Counted from the stretch's first letter, positions 1-10,368 are shown. The stretch: 64,000 nucleotides of DNA from Aurelia coerulea (GCA_039566865.1 CM076955.1:10989001-11053000); one strand, 5' to 3'. Translations and numbers: made by a program. Notes: generated by a model from the sequence alone, not told the origin.

Positions 1-441
1 TTTCTTCAGCATGTTCTTTGCAAATTTAACACGTCTCACCCGGTCAACCTTTGACATTAAGCCTTTCTTCCTACTTTGCAGGTAGAAGTACCCTCGTTTG
101 TTTAAATGTCTTCGAACTGTGCGGTCTGACACGCCTTGAAGACCAGCTTCCAGTTTCACTCTACGTGATGAGAACCTCCCTGACATCTCTCTTAGGTGGC
201 GAATAGATCTCATGATGTTCCTTCCATCTCTTTCAGTCAGAAGCTTAGGCCTACCGACATTTCTTTTACGTCTATCACTTTTGCCAGTAGTCGACACTTC
301 CTTCTTACAATGACGATATATAGTCGCAGCAGAATATCCAGGATACCTTGTAATTATTTCCTTTATTGGAATACTCTTCTCTGCATGCAGGTACCTCCAG
401 TATATCGATAACTGCGATGGGACACTTCGTGTAAACACCAT
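1..441 (-). CDS. DD34E transposase, N-terminal 147 residues (cut by window edge)
   Basis: This is the N-terminal part of the same 363-residue transposase that is complete at 3857-4948. The start ATG is at 439-441 on the minus strand. The visible part covers the helix-turn-helix and basic regions (GRPKLLTERDG and VSDRTVRRHLNKRGY segments), and the catalytic domain would lie to the left of the window. The bases are the same as in the complete copies as far as I compared. It is truncated by the window edge, with no sign of being a pseudogene. Confidence 0.88.
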   Translation of the reverse strand, partial: MVFTRSVPSQLSIYWRYLHAEKSIPIKEIITRYPGYSAATIYRHCKKEVSTTGKSDRRKRNVGRPKLLTERDGRNIMRSIRHLREMSGRFSSRRVKLEAGLQGVSDRTVRRHLNKRGYFYLQSRKKGLMSKVDRVRRVKFAKNMLKK

Positions 442-1054
442 TTTGGCCTAAGTGTAAACAATTCTTAGTGCGCAATGCAGAGGTACTTCATGTATACTGT
501 TTTCATCTTGATCTAATTTTAGAAGATAGTAACCCCAGCCCCCACCTACAAATGCGGCAGTGCAGACATATTTTCAAGGAAAAAAGAGTATCAGTTGAGG
601 CAGCAACTTAATAGAGAATAGAATATATCCATGTAAGCTTGACATTGCTTTTCTCAATGCCAAGAAATGATGGGGGACATAAAGTCCCCCACCGTATCCC
701 ACCCTCCGCTTCCCACTTGCAACCCCAACTGTAATAGTATTCCCTGAATATACAGAACATGCTAAGAAAGTTGAAAACTGGACTCTAGGGGGTCTCTATG
801 CCATGTTGCACACATTCAACTCTAAATGTATTGATGCCTTCTGATCGTGGATATGAAAATAGCAACTAATTTAATAACCATGAAAATATAGAATGGGGTG
901 TTTTTCTTAAAAATATCAAAATCTTATTTGAGAACACTGCTATTATAGAATTAACATGTTTCCTTCGCAGGACAATGTGTCTTCTCCCAGTACACCACCA
1001 GTGTTAGAAGTTTTCTGCTGAAAACTTCTAAGTCTCTTTTCTGAAGAATTCAGA
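442..1054. other. Transposase-side leader of the element (non-coding)
   Basis: The 613 bp between the transposase start and the TDR have no convincing reading frame. A small perfect hairpin, TGGGGGAC-ataaa-GTCCCCCA, lies at 671-691. The stretch probably holds the transposase promoter on the minus strand, but I see no clear TATA box. Confidence 0.5.
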
Positions 1055-1273
1055 CAATCTTGGACATAATATGTTGAGAAAAATCTGATCCCCCCTCCCC
1101 CCCGTTCAATGTTGGTAACTATAGCTGCAGTTTGCTGCCTTGCTCCAAAAATATACCCAACATTGAATGGGGGGAGGGGGGGGCCGATAGCGGGGTATGA
1201 TATCGAAGTTCTATCATAAGTCGTTGCACTCTGTGAAAGCGGATATTTTTCTCAACAATTTTGTCCATGATTG
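1055..1273. repeat. Palindromic terminal direct repeat (TDR), element 1, internal copy
   Basis: It begins CAATCTTGGACATAATATG and ends CATAATTG-like as CCATGATTG, so its two ends form an imperfect terminal inverted repeat of about 29 bp. Inside, a C-rich tract followed by TTCAATGTTGG is mirrored by CCAACATTGAAT and a G-rich tract, giving a second nested inverted repeat. Here it is flanked by body sequence (TTCAGA on the left, TCTGAA on the right), not by TA. Confidence 0.9.
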
Positions 1274-1788
1274 TCTGAAAATTGTGAAAAAAATTTGAGA
1301 GAGGAGAAGATAGGATGGCGTGTTACGTTTTTCAAACAACGTTATTTTTATGTTGTGCGAGGTATTTCTAACGAGGGCGGGGAAGAAAGACTTTTGACAC
1401 TCTTTTGATTCAGTCATTATCATTCATTCCTTGCAAAAGGCTATGGCTTATGTGACGTCATGAGCTGAGTACTATTCTTATATCTGCTTGCTTTAGAAAT
1501 GACAATAGAAATCATTTGAGGTTGGTCATTGAATAGAAGTTATGAAACAGTAATTTAGGCATCTGTTTATGCTAGAATAGCGATTATTGTTGTAAACAGC
1601 AATGGACTAATTGACGTCACAAATCAAAGGAATCACAAGTAGGAGATCTATGAAAGGAAGCAACATGGCATACAGTAGGTAAAAAACTGTTGATACGAAT
1701 ACACAAACGATTTTGCATGTCGTCTACACTGTCGCTCTTTATTAGAAGATTTCATAAGAGTACGTTCTACAGTTAACCAAATTCTACT
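1274..1788 (+). promoter_or_regulatory. Rep-side leader with two TGACGTCA (CRE/ATF-like) sites
   Basis: This is the 515-bp region between the TDR and the Rep start codon. Two exact TGACGTCA palindromes lie at 1453-1460 and 1612-1619, the second 170 bp before the Rep ATG. The same octamer occurs at the corresponding place of the second, unrelated-sequence element (26038-26045 and 30114-30121). TGACGTCA is the consensus of CREB/ATF factors; that it drives Rep transcription is inference. Confidence 0.45.
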
Positions 1789-3129
1789 ATGGCTACAATG
1801 CATACCGATGAATCTGAGGAGCTTTTACATACACGGAGGGCACGGTCAGTATATCTTATAACATACAGTCAAGCGGATTTAAGCAGATTTCCAACGAGAG
1901 AAAAATTTGCAACAGCTGTAGTTAACGCATTCAACGAAGGGAAAGTGAAGGTGAAATCATGCGTCTGTTGTCGGGAAGCGCATGAGGAAGAAGGATTTCA
2001 TTACCACTTGGCAGTAAAACTGACACGCCCACAGAGGTGGAAAGCGACAAAGAATCGGTTAAAAAATGAGCATGGGATCGTTGTTAATTTCTCATCAAGG
2101 CATGACATGTATTATGATGCCTGGGACTACCTTAGAAAAGAAGATAGTGAGTATGTAGAAAGCGAAGAACATCCTGACTTCAAAACTTGTGCACCGCCAA
2201 GGACCAAAGCTGCTATTCGAGCGAGGAGACAGAAAATTGACCAACGGGAAGCACCCAAAGAAAAGCGTTCTCGACGTGGTAAAAAGCAGAAGAAGCTGAC
2301 CAACATAGACGTGGCAGGGATAATTGTGTCCAAAAAAATTCATACGCGAATAGAGCTGCTTCAACTTTCACATGCCCAGAAAACAGAAGGGAACTTTCAT
2401 TTGATGGAGTTTGTTTTAAATAGAGGGGTGAAGAAAGTAAATGAGCTGATCGAAACCACATGGGAAATGCATGGTGCAAAGGAGCAAATGGTGCGCAATA
2501 AAACGAGCAGAATGGAAATTATGAGAGGCTTCCTGGGGAGAGAATGTGTGGGTGATTGTAGGGGCAAATGGCTCGCTGCAGCTATTGAAGTGCTGAGTAA
2601 CAATGACATTGAAATCGTAGAATTTAGAGCAGCTGTCCTGAACCTGCTTGAAAAGGGGCGTGGCAAGTACAGGAACTTGATGATTGTTGGGCCAGCAAAT
2701 TGTGGGAAGACATTCATTTTACAGCCACTAAGCCTGATGTACAATTGCTTTGTAAATCCAGCATCAACCACGTTTGCATGGGTTGGTGCCGAAAGTGCGG
2801 AAATAATTATTCTCAAGGACTTTCGATGGAGTGCGCATATTATTCCTTGGCATGACCTGTTGCAGATGCTTGAAGGGCAACCTGTACACTTATCTGCACC
2901 GAAGACACACTTTGCAAAGGACTTGGTACTTGATAGGGACACACCAATTTTTTGCACGTCCAGCTCAAGAATTAGATTCGTATCACAGGGTGCTATAAAT
3001 GAGAGAGAGACTGAAATGATGGAAGTGCGCTGGAAGGTGTTTTCATTTTGGAAACAGATTCCAGAAAGTAGGCAGAGAGATATAGCACCATGTGGTACAT
3101 GTTTTGCCCATCTAATTCTTGACAAGTGA
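1789..3129 (+). CDS. Rolling-circle replication protein: HUH nickase + SF3 helicase
   Basis: The 446-residue protein looks like a CRESS-DNA (gemini/circo-like) Rep. Seen directly: motif I around residues 22-28 (LITYSQ), the HUH metal-binding motif H71-Y-H73 in GFHYHLAVK, and a catalytic YxxK motif Y114-L-R-K117. A basic linker with a nuclear-localisation-like RRGKKQKK (162-169) follows, then Walker A GPANCGKT (301-308), a Walker B-like IIILKDF (339-345) and a motif C region TPIFCTSSS (385-393). Such proteins nick an origin and unwind DNA during rolling-circle replication. The start codon is in good context (ctactATGG). It faces a transposase gene tail to tail across an iteron array. Oddity: the sensor asparagine usual at the end of SF3 motif C is a serine here. 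It is intact in every copy, so function seems retained. It could alternatively be a captured viral gene; I see no capsid gene. Confidence 0.85.
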   Translation: MATMHTDESEELLHTRRARSVYLITYSQADLSRFPTREKFATAVVNAFNEGKVKVKSCVCCREAHEEEGFHYHLAVKLTRPQRWKATKNRLKNEHGIVVNFSSRHDMYYDAWDYLRKEDSEYVESEEHPDFKTCAPPRTKAAIRARRQKIDQREAPKEKRSRRGKKQKKLTNIDVAGIIVSKKIHTRIELLQLSHAQKTEGNFHLMEFVLNRGVKKVNELIETTWEMHGAKEQMVRNKTSRMEIMRGFLGRECVGDCRGKWLAAAIEVLSNNDIEIVEFRAAVLNLLEKGRGKYRNLMIVGPANCGKTFILQPLSLMYNCFVNPASTTFAWVGAESAEIIILKDFRWSAHIIPWHDLLQMLEGQPVHLSAPKTHFAKDLVLDRDTPIFCTSSSRIRFVSQGAINERETEMMEVRWKVFSFWKQIPESRQRDIAPCGTCFAHLILDK

Positions 3130-3350
3130 AGTTGCCAGGGGCACAGCTGACCATTTATTGGAATGAATGAAAGGGTTGAAAAAGTCATGAAATTTTCAAT
3201 GTGGGCGCACCCATTTTATGGGAGACCACGCCCATTTATGTGCCCTTGTTGATACCCCTTGCAACAACACAATGAGTTAAGGTAACCAATGAAACATCCT
3301 GAAATTACTGCTTAGTTATTGCCTGCATAAGTATGGATTTCATATGACAT

Positions 3351-3781
3351 TTTACCGACATTTTACCGTCAATTTACCGACACAGTTTACCGTTCATAAA
3401 CAGCAATTTTTTCAAAAGACTTGTTAAGATAATTTAAAAACTCTTGATATTTCACGAACAGTGCAACAATTTCAACTGCATGAAAATAGTAATTTGCATA
3501 TAATGTAATTCTTCTTGAAATTGTCACAGTTTACCACCATAAATATAAAATAAGAATTGATCTATTGAACTTCCTTATTAATACTTCTGGTGGTAAACTG
3601 TTCAAAAATTGTTGATATGATATATTTCTCATTTGTTTGTTTGTTAGGATATGGATACAGACTATATACATGGAAATGCACAGAAAGTAATTTTTAAATG
3701 CTATTGTGTCCATTGGAAATATCTATTATTCTGTCGGTAAAATGTGCGGTAAAATGTGCGGTAAAATGAGTGGTAATATGT
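3351..3781. promoter_or_regulatory. Candidate replication origin: inverted TTTACCG iterons around a hairpin
   Basis: Four TTTACCG repeats lie at 3351-3357, 3362-3368, 3373-3379 and 3386-3392. Three inverted CGGTAAA repeats lie at 3735-3741, 3747-3753 and 3759-3765, spaced exactly 12 bp. In the middle CAGTTTACCACCA (3527-3539) pairs with TGGTGGTAAACTG (3588-3600). On the minus strand ACATATTAC (3773-3781) resembles the NANTATTAC nick-site consensus of CRESS-DNA origins with one mismatch. Iterons next to a rep gene are typical Rep-binding sites; the origin role is inferred. Confidence 0.6.
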
Positions 3782-3856
3782 TCAGTATATGTGAATAGAT
3801 AATCCATTATAACCGCACTATTATGTGAAGCAAACTAACTTTGCTCACCAACACTT

Positions 3857-4948
3857 TTAGTATTTCAGTCGTTCACCATTATTTTTTGCCAGAATATGCA
3901 TTCGTCTCTGCATCGAGTCTATTGTTCTATCAATAACTGCTACTGAGAAATTAAGCATGCAGCCTCTTGCACGCTCACTGAACTGTTCAAATGTTTCATT
4001 CTCTATGTTATTTTTTATTGCATCATCTGCTAACTGTGTACGAACAATGTGAAAGATGTTCTCAATAGGATTAAGATCTGGACTTCTTGGAGGAATTGGC
4101 AGTAACTTAGCACCACATTTCTCCATACTGGCTTTTGCAAGTTGTGAATTCTGACTTGGATCTCCATCTTGAATAAAAATATTTGAGCTTGGATTGCAAC
4201 TCACTTGAAACATGTAACTGAAATTTCTGTCAATGAATGAAGAGAAATATGGTCCGTTCATTTTGTCATACTGTTCACAGATTATAAAGCCTTTTCCATA
4301 TGATATGGCTGCCATAAAATGTGCAACTTTACCCCCAGCACCAACTTTACTTCCCTTACTTGTACAGCCTTGTACGAGTCCCTCTGATTTTTGTCGCCAA
4401 ATCCGCCCTGATGGTGCTTTTGCTTGATCAGCTGGATTCCTCTTATGCACGAAACTAACCCCATCCAAATAGAATGCAATCTGGTTGCACCATACGTCTT
4501 TTGGATATTTCTTCAGCATGTTCTTTGCAAATTTAACACGTCTCACCCGGTCAACCTTTGACATTAAGCCTTTCTTCCTACTTTGCAGGTAGAAGTACCC
4601 TCGTTTGTTTAAATGTCTTCGAACTGTGCGGTCTGACACGCCTTGAAGACCAGCTTCCAGTTTCACTCTACGTGATGAGAACCTCCCTGACATCTCTCTT
4701 AGGTGGCGAATAGATCTCATGATGTTCCTTCCATCTCTTTCAGTCAGAAGCTTAGGCCTACCGACATTTCTTTTACGTCTATCACTTTTGCCAGTAGTCG
4801 ACACTTCCTTCTTACAATGACGATATATAGTCGCAGCAGAATATCCAGGATACCTTGTAATTATTTCCTTTATTGGAATACTCTTCTCTGCATGCAGGTA
4901 CCTCCAGTATATCGATAACTGCGATGGGACACTTCGTGTAAACACCAT
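3857..4948 (-). CDS. IS630/Tc1-mariner-type DD34E transposase
   Basis: The 363-residue protein has two N-terminal DNA-binding helix-turn-helix regions. One lies around residues 18-46; the other, around 84-116, contains VSDRTVRRHLNKRGY. Between them is a GRP motif (GRPKL, 63-67) like an AT-hook. The RNase-H-fold catalytic domain follows with D162 (FYLDG), D261 (IQDGDPSQNS) and E296 (PDLNPIEN). Exactly 34 residues separate D261 and E296, as in IS630/Tc1 enzymes. Family members cut at terminal inverted repeats and insert at TA, which matches the TA flanks of these arrays. It converges on the Rep gene with 727 bp between. All copies translate identically, so it is probably recently active. The length is normal for the superfamily (about 340-370). 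Confidence 0.92.
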   Translation of the reverse strand: MVFTRSVPSQLSIYWRYLHAEKSIPIKEIITRYPGYSAATIYRHCKKEVSTTGKSDRRKRNVGRPKLLTERDGRNIMRSIRHLREMSGRFSSRRVKLEAGLQGVSDRTVRRHLNKRGYFYLQSRKKGLMSKVDRVRRVKFAKNMLKKYPKDVWCNQIAFYLDGVSFVHKRNPADQAKAPSGRIWRQKSEGLVQGCTSKGSKVGAGGKVAHFMAAISYGKGFIICEQYDKMNGPYFSSFIDRNFSYMFQVSCNPSSNIFIQDGDPSQNSQLAKASMEKCGAKLLPIPPRSPDLNPIENIFHIVRTQLADDAIKNNIENETFEQFSERARGCMLNFSVAVIDRTIDSMQRRMHILAKNNGERLKY

Positions 4949-5551
4949 TTTGGCCTAAGTGTAAACAATTCTTAGTGCGCAATGCAGAGGTACTTCATGT
5001 ATACTGTTTTCATCTTGATCTAATTTTAGAAGATAGTAACCCCAGCCCCCACCTACAAATGCGGCAGTGCAGACATATTTTCAAGGAAAAAAGAGTATCA
5101 GTTGAGGCAGCAACTTAATAGAGAATAGAATATATCCATGTAAGCTTGACATTGCTTTTCTCAATGCCAAGAAATGATGGGGGACATAAAGTATCCCACC
5201 CTCCGCTTCCCACTTGCAACCCCAACTGTAATAGTATTCCCTGAATATACAGAACATGCTAAGAAAGTTGAAAACTGGACTCTAGGGGGTCTCTATGCCA
5301 TGTTGCACACATTCAACTCTAAATGTATTGATGCCTTCTGATCGTGGATATGAAAATAGCAACTAATTTAATAACCATGAAAATATAGAATGGGGTGTTT
5401 TTCTTAAAAATATCAAAATCTTATTTGAGAACACTGCTATTATAGAATTAACATGTTTCCTTCGCAGGACAATGTGTCTTCTCCCAGTACACCACCAGTG
5501 TTAGAAGTTTTCTGCTGAAAACTTCCAAGTCTCTTTTCTGAAGAATTCAGA
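4949..5551. other. Transposase-side leader, copy with a 10-bp deletion
   Basis: It is the same sequence as 442-1054, except that ten bases covering the 3' half of the GGGGGAC hairpin are missing near 5191, so the hairpin is destroyed here. No other feature was seen. Confidence 0.6.
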
Positions 5552-5768
5552 CAATCTTGGACATAATATGTTGAGAAAAATCTGATCCCCCCTCCCCCCC
5601 GTTCAATGTTGGTAACTATAGCTGCAGTTTGCTGCCTTGCTCCAAAAATATACCCAACATTGAATGGGGGGAGGGGGGCCGATAGCGGGGTATGATATCG
5701 AAGTGCTATCACAAGTCGTTGCACTCTGTGAAAGCGGATATTTTTCTCAACAATTTTGTCCATGATTG
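5552..5768. repeat. TDR, element 1, right terminus of the left array
   Basis: It has the same palindromic module as at 1055-1273, here 217 bp. Its left neighbour is body sequence (TTCAGA). Its right neighbour is the dinucleotide TA and then unrelated DNA (gatggaagtcg), so this is a true outer end of the inserted array. Confidence 0.9.
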
Positions 5769-7348
5769 TAGATGGAAGTCGACATTTTTTTCGAAGAGAA
5801 TATTTCATTTTGAATTGGAATTTCACAAGGTTAGTACCCCTTGGAAGTTATACAAATTGGTTTACAATTACTAGAAGCTACATTTTGCCAATTTAACTAA
5901 CTATAAACCATTTAGCATCATTGATTCGTCAGATATGAATGATCTACTTCGGCGGTAACTTAGGCCAATGCAAGTTTTTAATCACAAAAAAGCACGCACT
6001 TTCTTGATTTCTGGTACGCCCATGAATGCCCACGCAAGTGCTTATCATATTTCGTCGAGGAAATTCATAGACTTCCAGCCTGTGTAAAAAATTTTCTGAG
6101 CAAATTTGAGCAATTACAGAAATAAGGGTATTTCCAAAGGGTACTCAGTTTTCCTGTAAGTCAGCAAGTTAGGCATACATTAACTCTACATTGAAGAACA
6201 ATCAACAACGTAAGTTTCAAGGTTTTTGTGTGCCATTATGCTTATCCTTTTATAAGAAACTTGTGTGTGGAATTGGAAGGCAGTTTCTTTAATCTTAGTG
6301 ACATTATGCTTCCAAAATTTCCAATGAGTTTCTTATTTTGTTAATGGCCTAAAAGTGAAGAGCTGAAGATACATTTTGTTGCAAGGGCTTCCAAATTACA
6401 TCTTGAAGGTGTTGTGGTGCAGTGGTGTAATCCATTGACTTTCAAGTCATAACCATCAGGCAGATGGGGTACTAGCTGAAAATTTTAATGTAAAGGCCCC
6501 AAATTATAAAACTAGCTTCTTAAGTCTTAAAAAATTGAGCCTACCATTTCTTACAGGTATTTTTTAGTTTCTTATTTTAAAAAGTTAGTGTGCCAGGTAC
6601 TTGTTTGAGTTCGGTCATTTAGAAAGTTTCTTCAAAATTCCTATTGCTTCTTTATCAAAACCAAATTGGATAAATTACTGACTGATGGACTTATCAGACT
6701 TTGGATATAAATCTTGTAAATGACATTATATAACCAAATATTTTTGAGACAAGCATCTTTTGTGACACCAAGTTTAAAATGATTTTTGTCTTTCAATCAA
6801 CAGACAATGCATTGAGAAGAATCCAGATGTTAAAGTTGTATTGTTAAAATATTGCAGCATTTGGACCAAATTTTACATTCTAACAGATTGCTTTGGTGCA
6901 AAGTCTGTTGATTGCTGTTCCTCGATTGTTGCTCTCATCATCAACAAGCTGTTCATTGGTACTTTTTTTCAAAGACTTTCTGTAACACTGTCACAAATTT
7001 ACCATGATTGAAACAGTGCATTTGAACAATTCAACCATATGAATTATGTAAAAAAGGCTAAATTTAGCAAGTGCTTATACTGTACTTTATGAATATTTAA
7101 GTTGGAATTACTGCCTTAATAAACTATCAAAGAAATTAGCCAGGGCATGTGGAATTTTCTTCAAAGAAAGATCTCTGATAAATAAAATTCCTTTTCGCTA
7201 TTTCTCCAGCATGGAAATATTGTTTTGGGACTATGTGTGAAAATACACTGAGACAAAATATACTTCAGGAGAAAGCTTTTGAGCACGTCTGTTTTTTGTC
7301 CTTTAAAAATTCTTAAAATGCATGCATGATTTTACTACTGCTCAAAAT

Positions 7349-7564
7349 TCAGCCAATAAATGTTTCCTCTTTCCTTTCACAATGTTTCTCCAACTGCAGC
7401 ATCCTGTTCACGAGTGGTGTTTTTCTTGAGAAAATGCTAGTAAAGATCTGTACACTTGACTGTTGCCAAATCCTGGAATAACATCTTGCAACAGCACAGT
7501 CTTCCTCCTTTGCAAGTCTTGTCAGTAAACTAAGATCCATTGTTTCTTTGTGCTCCTCTCTTGA
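7349..7564 (-). other. Possible host coding exon (weak)
   Basis: An open stretch on the minus strand encodes about 71 residues ending ...CERKEETFIG and a stop. The composition is mixed and charged, with no low complexity, which is unusual in this AT-rich spacer. No acceptor site with a good pyrimidine tract is evident and I recognise no domain. It could be chance. Confidence 0.2.
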
Positions 7565-8794
7565 TTAGTTTACTTACCAAAGGTAGTTAAGAGTATTATG
7601 TAACATATTTAGTTTCTTTTCATTTTGTGATTATATTTCTATAGTAGTGGAATTTTAGAATGACAATGGACTGAACTGAGCGATATCAGCAACATAATTT
7701 AGTTTTCATGCAATTTTATCCTTTGAGCCCTGCACTCTCTTCCTGTCCAGTGCTGTTTTATGTCTGGAAAGCTCTCAAAATTGTCAAAGAAACATCACAA
7801 TCTTTGCACCAAAAAATGAGACACAAATTAATGAACTCTTGGAATGTAAGTGTGGACATTTTCATCAAAAATTTAGAAACTTTTAGAAGTTGTAGGTCAT
7901 CTGACTTTCTTATCGAAAGTGTGTATTCCAGGGATTGCAAAGTTGCTAAGGTGGTAGAAAGTTAAGAAAAACCAGGTCAAAATCATACAATTTTGGCTGA
8001 ATAATATACTACAATTTTGTCTCCTACAAGTTGTCTTTCTTCATGTACTGCTAGCAGAAAATTTGTATGATGCTTCACATAGTTAGAATTAACTTCAAAA
8101 TTTTCAGTGTGCTGGTTGTAAAGGGGTTGAAAACATTAAACATCATTTATAATCAGTACCGTACCTCTCAAGGCTGACATAAAATTTGTCAGGATTTCAA
8201 ATCTTTTTAGCCTGACTCAGGAGAAAAAGGTTTGAGTGACTGTGGTGTACCAGCAACATGAAGTACGGATATAACTGTAAATATTTTCAGTCTTACAATT
8301 ATTGTGTTTGAAATTTGTATCATAAAATTGGAGGCTATAGATAAATAAATCTGGTATAAATTAAAATTACTGAGCATCCTGATTAAGGTCAATACCAGAT
8401 TTTTGTACATACCGTACTTAAGATACACGTTTTTTCTTTTATAAGAAACTTGTTTATAAGAAACTAGTACTTAGGATGGCGAACAAATTAAGAAACTCTA
8501 GTACTATGCTTGAGAATCGCTAAGAAACTTTTAAAGCCAAACACAGGGAAATCATGGGAAAATTGTTGTTGAGCCTTTATATTCTAGTAATACTCATGAT
8601 AGATTTATGTTTTGAACCAAATAGAACTCTCCTTCTCACTAAAAATTGTGCTGTCTTCTGTCAAGAAACGAGTACTTGGCAGTGGTAGAAACTACATGCA
8701 TCCTAAATGCATCCAAAAGAATTAATAAAATGGAGTCATTCATGCTCTTTTCCATATATTTAAAAGCAAAGAATTACAACATTTTCAAATCAAA

Positions 8795-8866
8795 TTACAG
8801 TCCATCAGTGCTAATCTCAGCAGAATCTTTTGCTGTGTCTTGTTTCCAATCTTCCCTTTTCAAAGC
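8795..8866 (-). other. Possible short coding exon (weak)
   Basis: On the minus strand a plausible acceptor, TGTATTTTTGCAG, precedes 24 codons in phase 0 that read ALKREDWKQDTAKDSAEIST and then DGL and a stop. The last codons also overlap a GTAATT donor, so the exon could be internal. The highly polar sequence looks protein-like, but there is no homology evidence. Confidence 0.25.
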
Positions 8867-9591
8867 CTGCAAAAATACACAGTCAGTGTTGTGTACAGTC
8901 ATGTTAAATGTAGGAACCATCCTAGCAACAATTGAATGGTCTAAAGAGAACAAAATGCTCAGAAAAACTAGCAGAAAAATTAATTCTTGGTTTTGCAGGC
9001 AGGCAGACTCGGTGGTTTGGTTGTTCATGTTCAAGGAGACCGATCAAATACTGATAAAATCAATGTGTAGGCCTAGTGTAGCTAGTAATAGTAATGTAAA
9101 AAACCTGTAAAGATAGCAGATAGGGCCTAGGGGGTGGGCCTAAAATGCCTACCCCCCCCCCAACAGGAAAAAGTAAATATCTAAAAAGTATGCTGATAGA
9201 AATTCACAGAAATGCAAAATCACTTCCAGCATGGGCAGACTTGGGCACGATAAATTTTTCACAAGTGCGTGCCCATAGTGCATTCCATTTTTTCTCTCCG
9301 CCGGATATTCCGCCAGGGATATGAGTGTAGCAGGATTCCACGCCAATGCCTTTTTGGGGCTGAGCACTTCAGAGGAAATCTACGCCGCACCGCCCACTTA
9401 ACCTTTGTTTTGATTTTGATTGAAAAAGTTAAGTTTTTAATAAAGATTTTGCATTAAAAGCCACAATTTGATCATACTTTCTGAAATTCATTTCTTCTAC
9501 CTTTGCACTTTTGGAGTGAACAATTCACGAATTCTCTATTTCGTTATTTTTGATCATTTTTATCGTTTTAGTTGAGCTTTACTGTGTTACT

Positions 9592-10034
9592 CAGGCCCGT
9601 CGGAACGAAATTCATATTGGGGGGGGGGGGGCTGAAACTTCATGCGAGTGGAGCGATGATAAATGGGGATCCGGGGGCTTGCCACCGGGAAATTTTTCAT
9701 GGCCACGCCCTTTATATCGTTGGAAAACGGCCCATTTTTGGAGAATTGGCAATTTAAAAGAGCAAAGGATGAAGTCTGATGGGGGTCTTTCCGAGAAAAT
9801 TCTGAAAAATGGGACTTCAATTTCACGAGGATATAGATTATATTTGAATTCCATAATATCAAGTATGATAGCTTGATAAATTCTAGTGACTTCCTCGAAT
9901 GTGAATAAGTTTGAATCTTCATTTCCACGAGATGGGCTTCACAGCCTTTTTTACTTACAAAAGTGAACGAAATGCAGCAAATTATTGGGGGGGCTGAAGC
10001 CCCCCAACCCCCCCCCCCGGCTCCGACGGGCCTG
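9592..10034. mobile_element. 443-bp MITE with CAGGCCCGTCGGA ends
   Basis: It starts CAGGCCCGTCGGAACG and ends CTCCGACGGGCCTG, so the first and last 13 bases are inverted copies. GTTACT is present immediately on both sides (9586-9591 and 10035-10040) as a likely target-site duplication. The interior has G/C homopolymer runs and no transposase, so it is non-autonomous. The superfamily is not certain from a 6-bp match; hAT is possible. Confidence 0.75.
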
Positions 10035-10171
10035 GTTACTTGGGTTCTGCTCACATGTTTGTGTGTGTTTGATCGAAACAGTTCATAAATCATAAACCTA
10101 GTGTTTTCATGCATGGACTTGAGGTGAAGAGTGAAGCATAGCAATCCAGTACAAACAACAGTAGTTGTAAG

Positions 10172-10368
10172 TCAATTAGATATTGTAACTTCAGCCTTTT
10201 TGAAGCAGTCATTAAACAAAGCCTTAAAATCTGGTCTGAAAGAGACTACATTTGCAAAAATGTCCATTGAGCAAAACATAACTTCTAAGAATCTGATAAA
10301 ACCTTGATCATATACAGTTTGAGCATAACTATCTTTCAAAATCAAATGTCTTGCACAATGACCAAGAT
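10172..10368 (-). other. Possible host terminal coding exon interrupted upstream by the array
   Basis: A minus-strand open stretch of about 65 codons ends with the stop at 10172-10174. It contains SYAQTVYDQGFIRFLEVMFC and further on FRPDFKALFNDCFKKAEV. The regular amphipathic composition is more protein-like than nearby sequence. Its 5' side is only 86 bp from the right array (10456), so upstream exons might lie beyond 24 kb. I do not recognise the family. Confidence 0.3.

Larger units (their letters stand above)
1..5768. mobile_element. Left tandem array of the Rep + DD34E element (partial unit, TDR, body, TDR)
   Basis: The array enters from the left edge in the middle of a transposase gene and ends with ...CATGATTG at 5768 followed by TA (5769-5770). 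It holds a partial body (1-1054), a TDR (1055-1273), a complete body (1274-5551) and a terminal TDR (5552-5768). Base 1 onward is repeated from base 4508, a period of 4507. Orientation is the reverse of the array at 10456-24191. Copies differ from each other only by scattered changes: one G in a homopolymer, a few substitutions and a 10-bp deletion in the last unit. Its left terminus lies outside the window. Confidence 0.93.
5771..9585. other. Spacer between the two arrays; no recognised gene
   Basis: About 3.8 kb of AT-rich sequence without a long reading frame or a transposon signature I recognise. It carries a few short open stretches on the minus strand listed separately as possible exons. 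The string TTTTATAAGAAACTTGT occurs near 6248 and 8436, hinting at an old duplicated repeat. Confidence 0.5.

Noticed and set aside
196..411. 71-codon plus-strand frame repeated in every unit
   Set aside because: Antisense to the transposase N-terminus.
3531..3713. 60-codon frame in the iteron region (and its copies)
   Set aside because: AT-rich, overlaps the hairpin and iterons, no protein-like features.
6400..6480. tRNA- or SINE-like string GTGGTGCAGTGGTGTAATCC
   Set aside because: Some likeness to an A box, but no convincing B box or cloverleaf was found.
8646..9110. 154-codon plus-strand frame in the spacer
   Set aside because: No motif, and the minus strand of the same region shows a better exon-like signal; likely chance.
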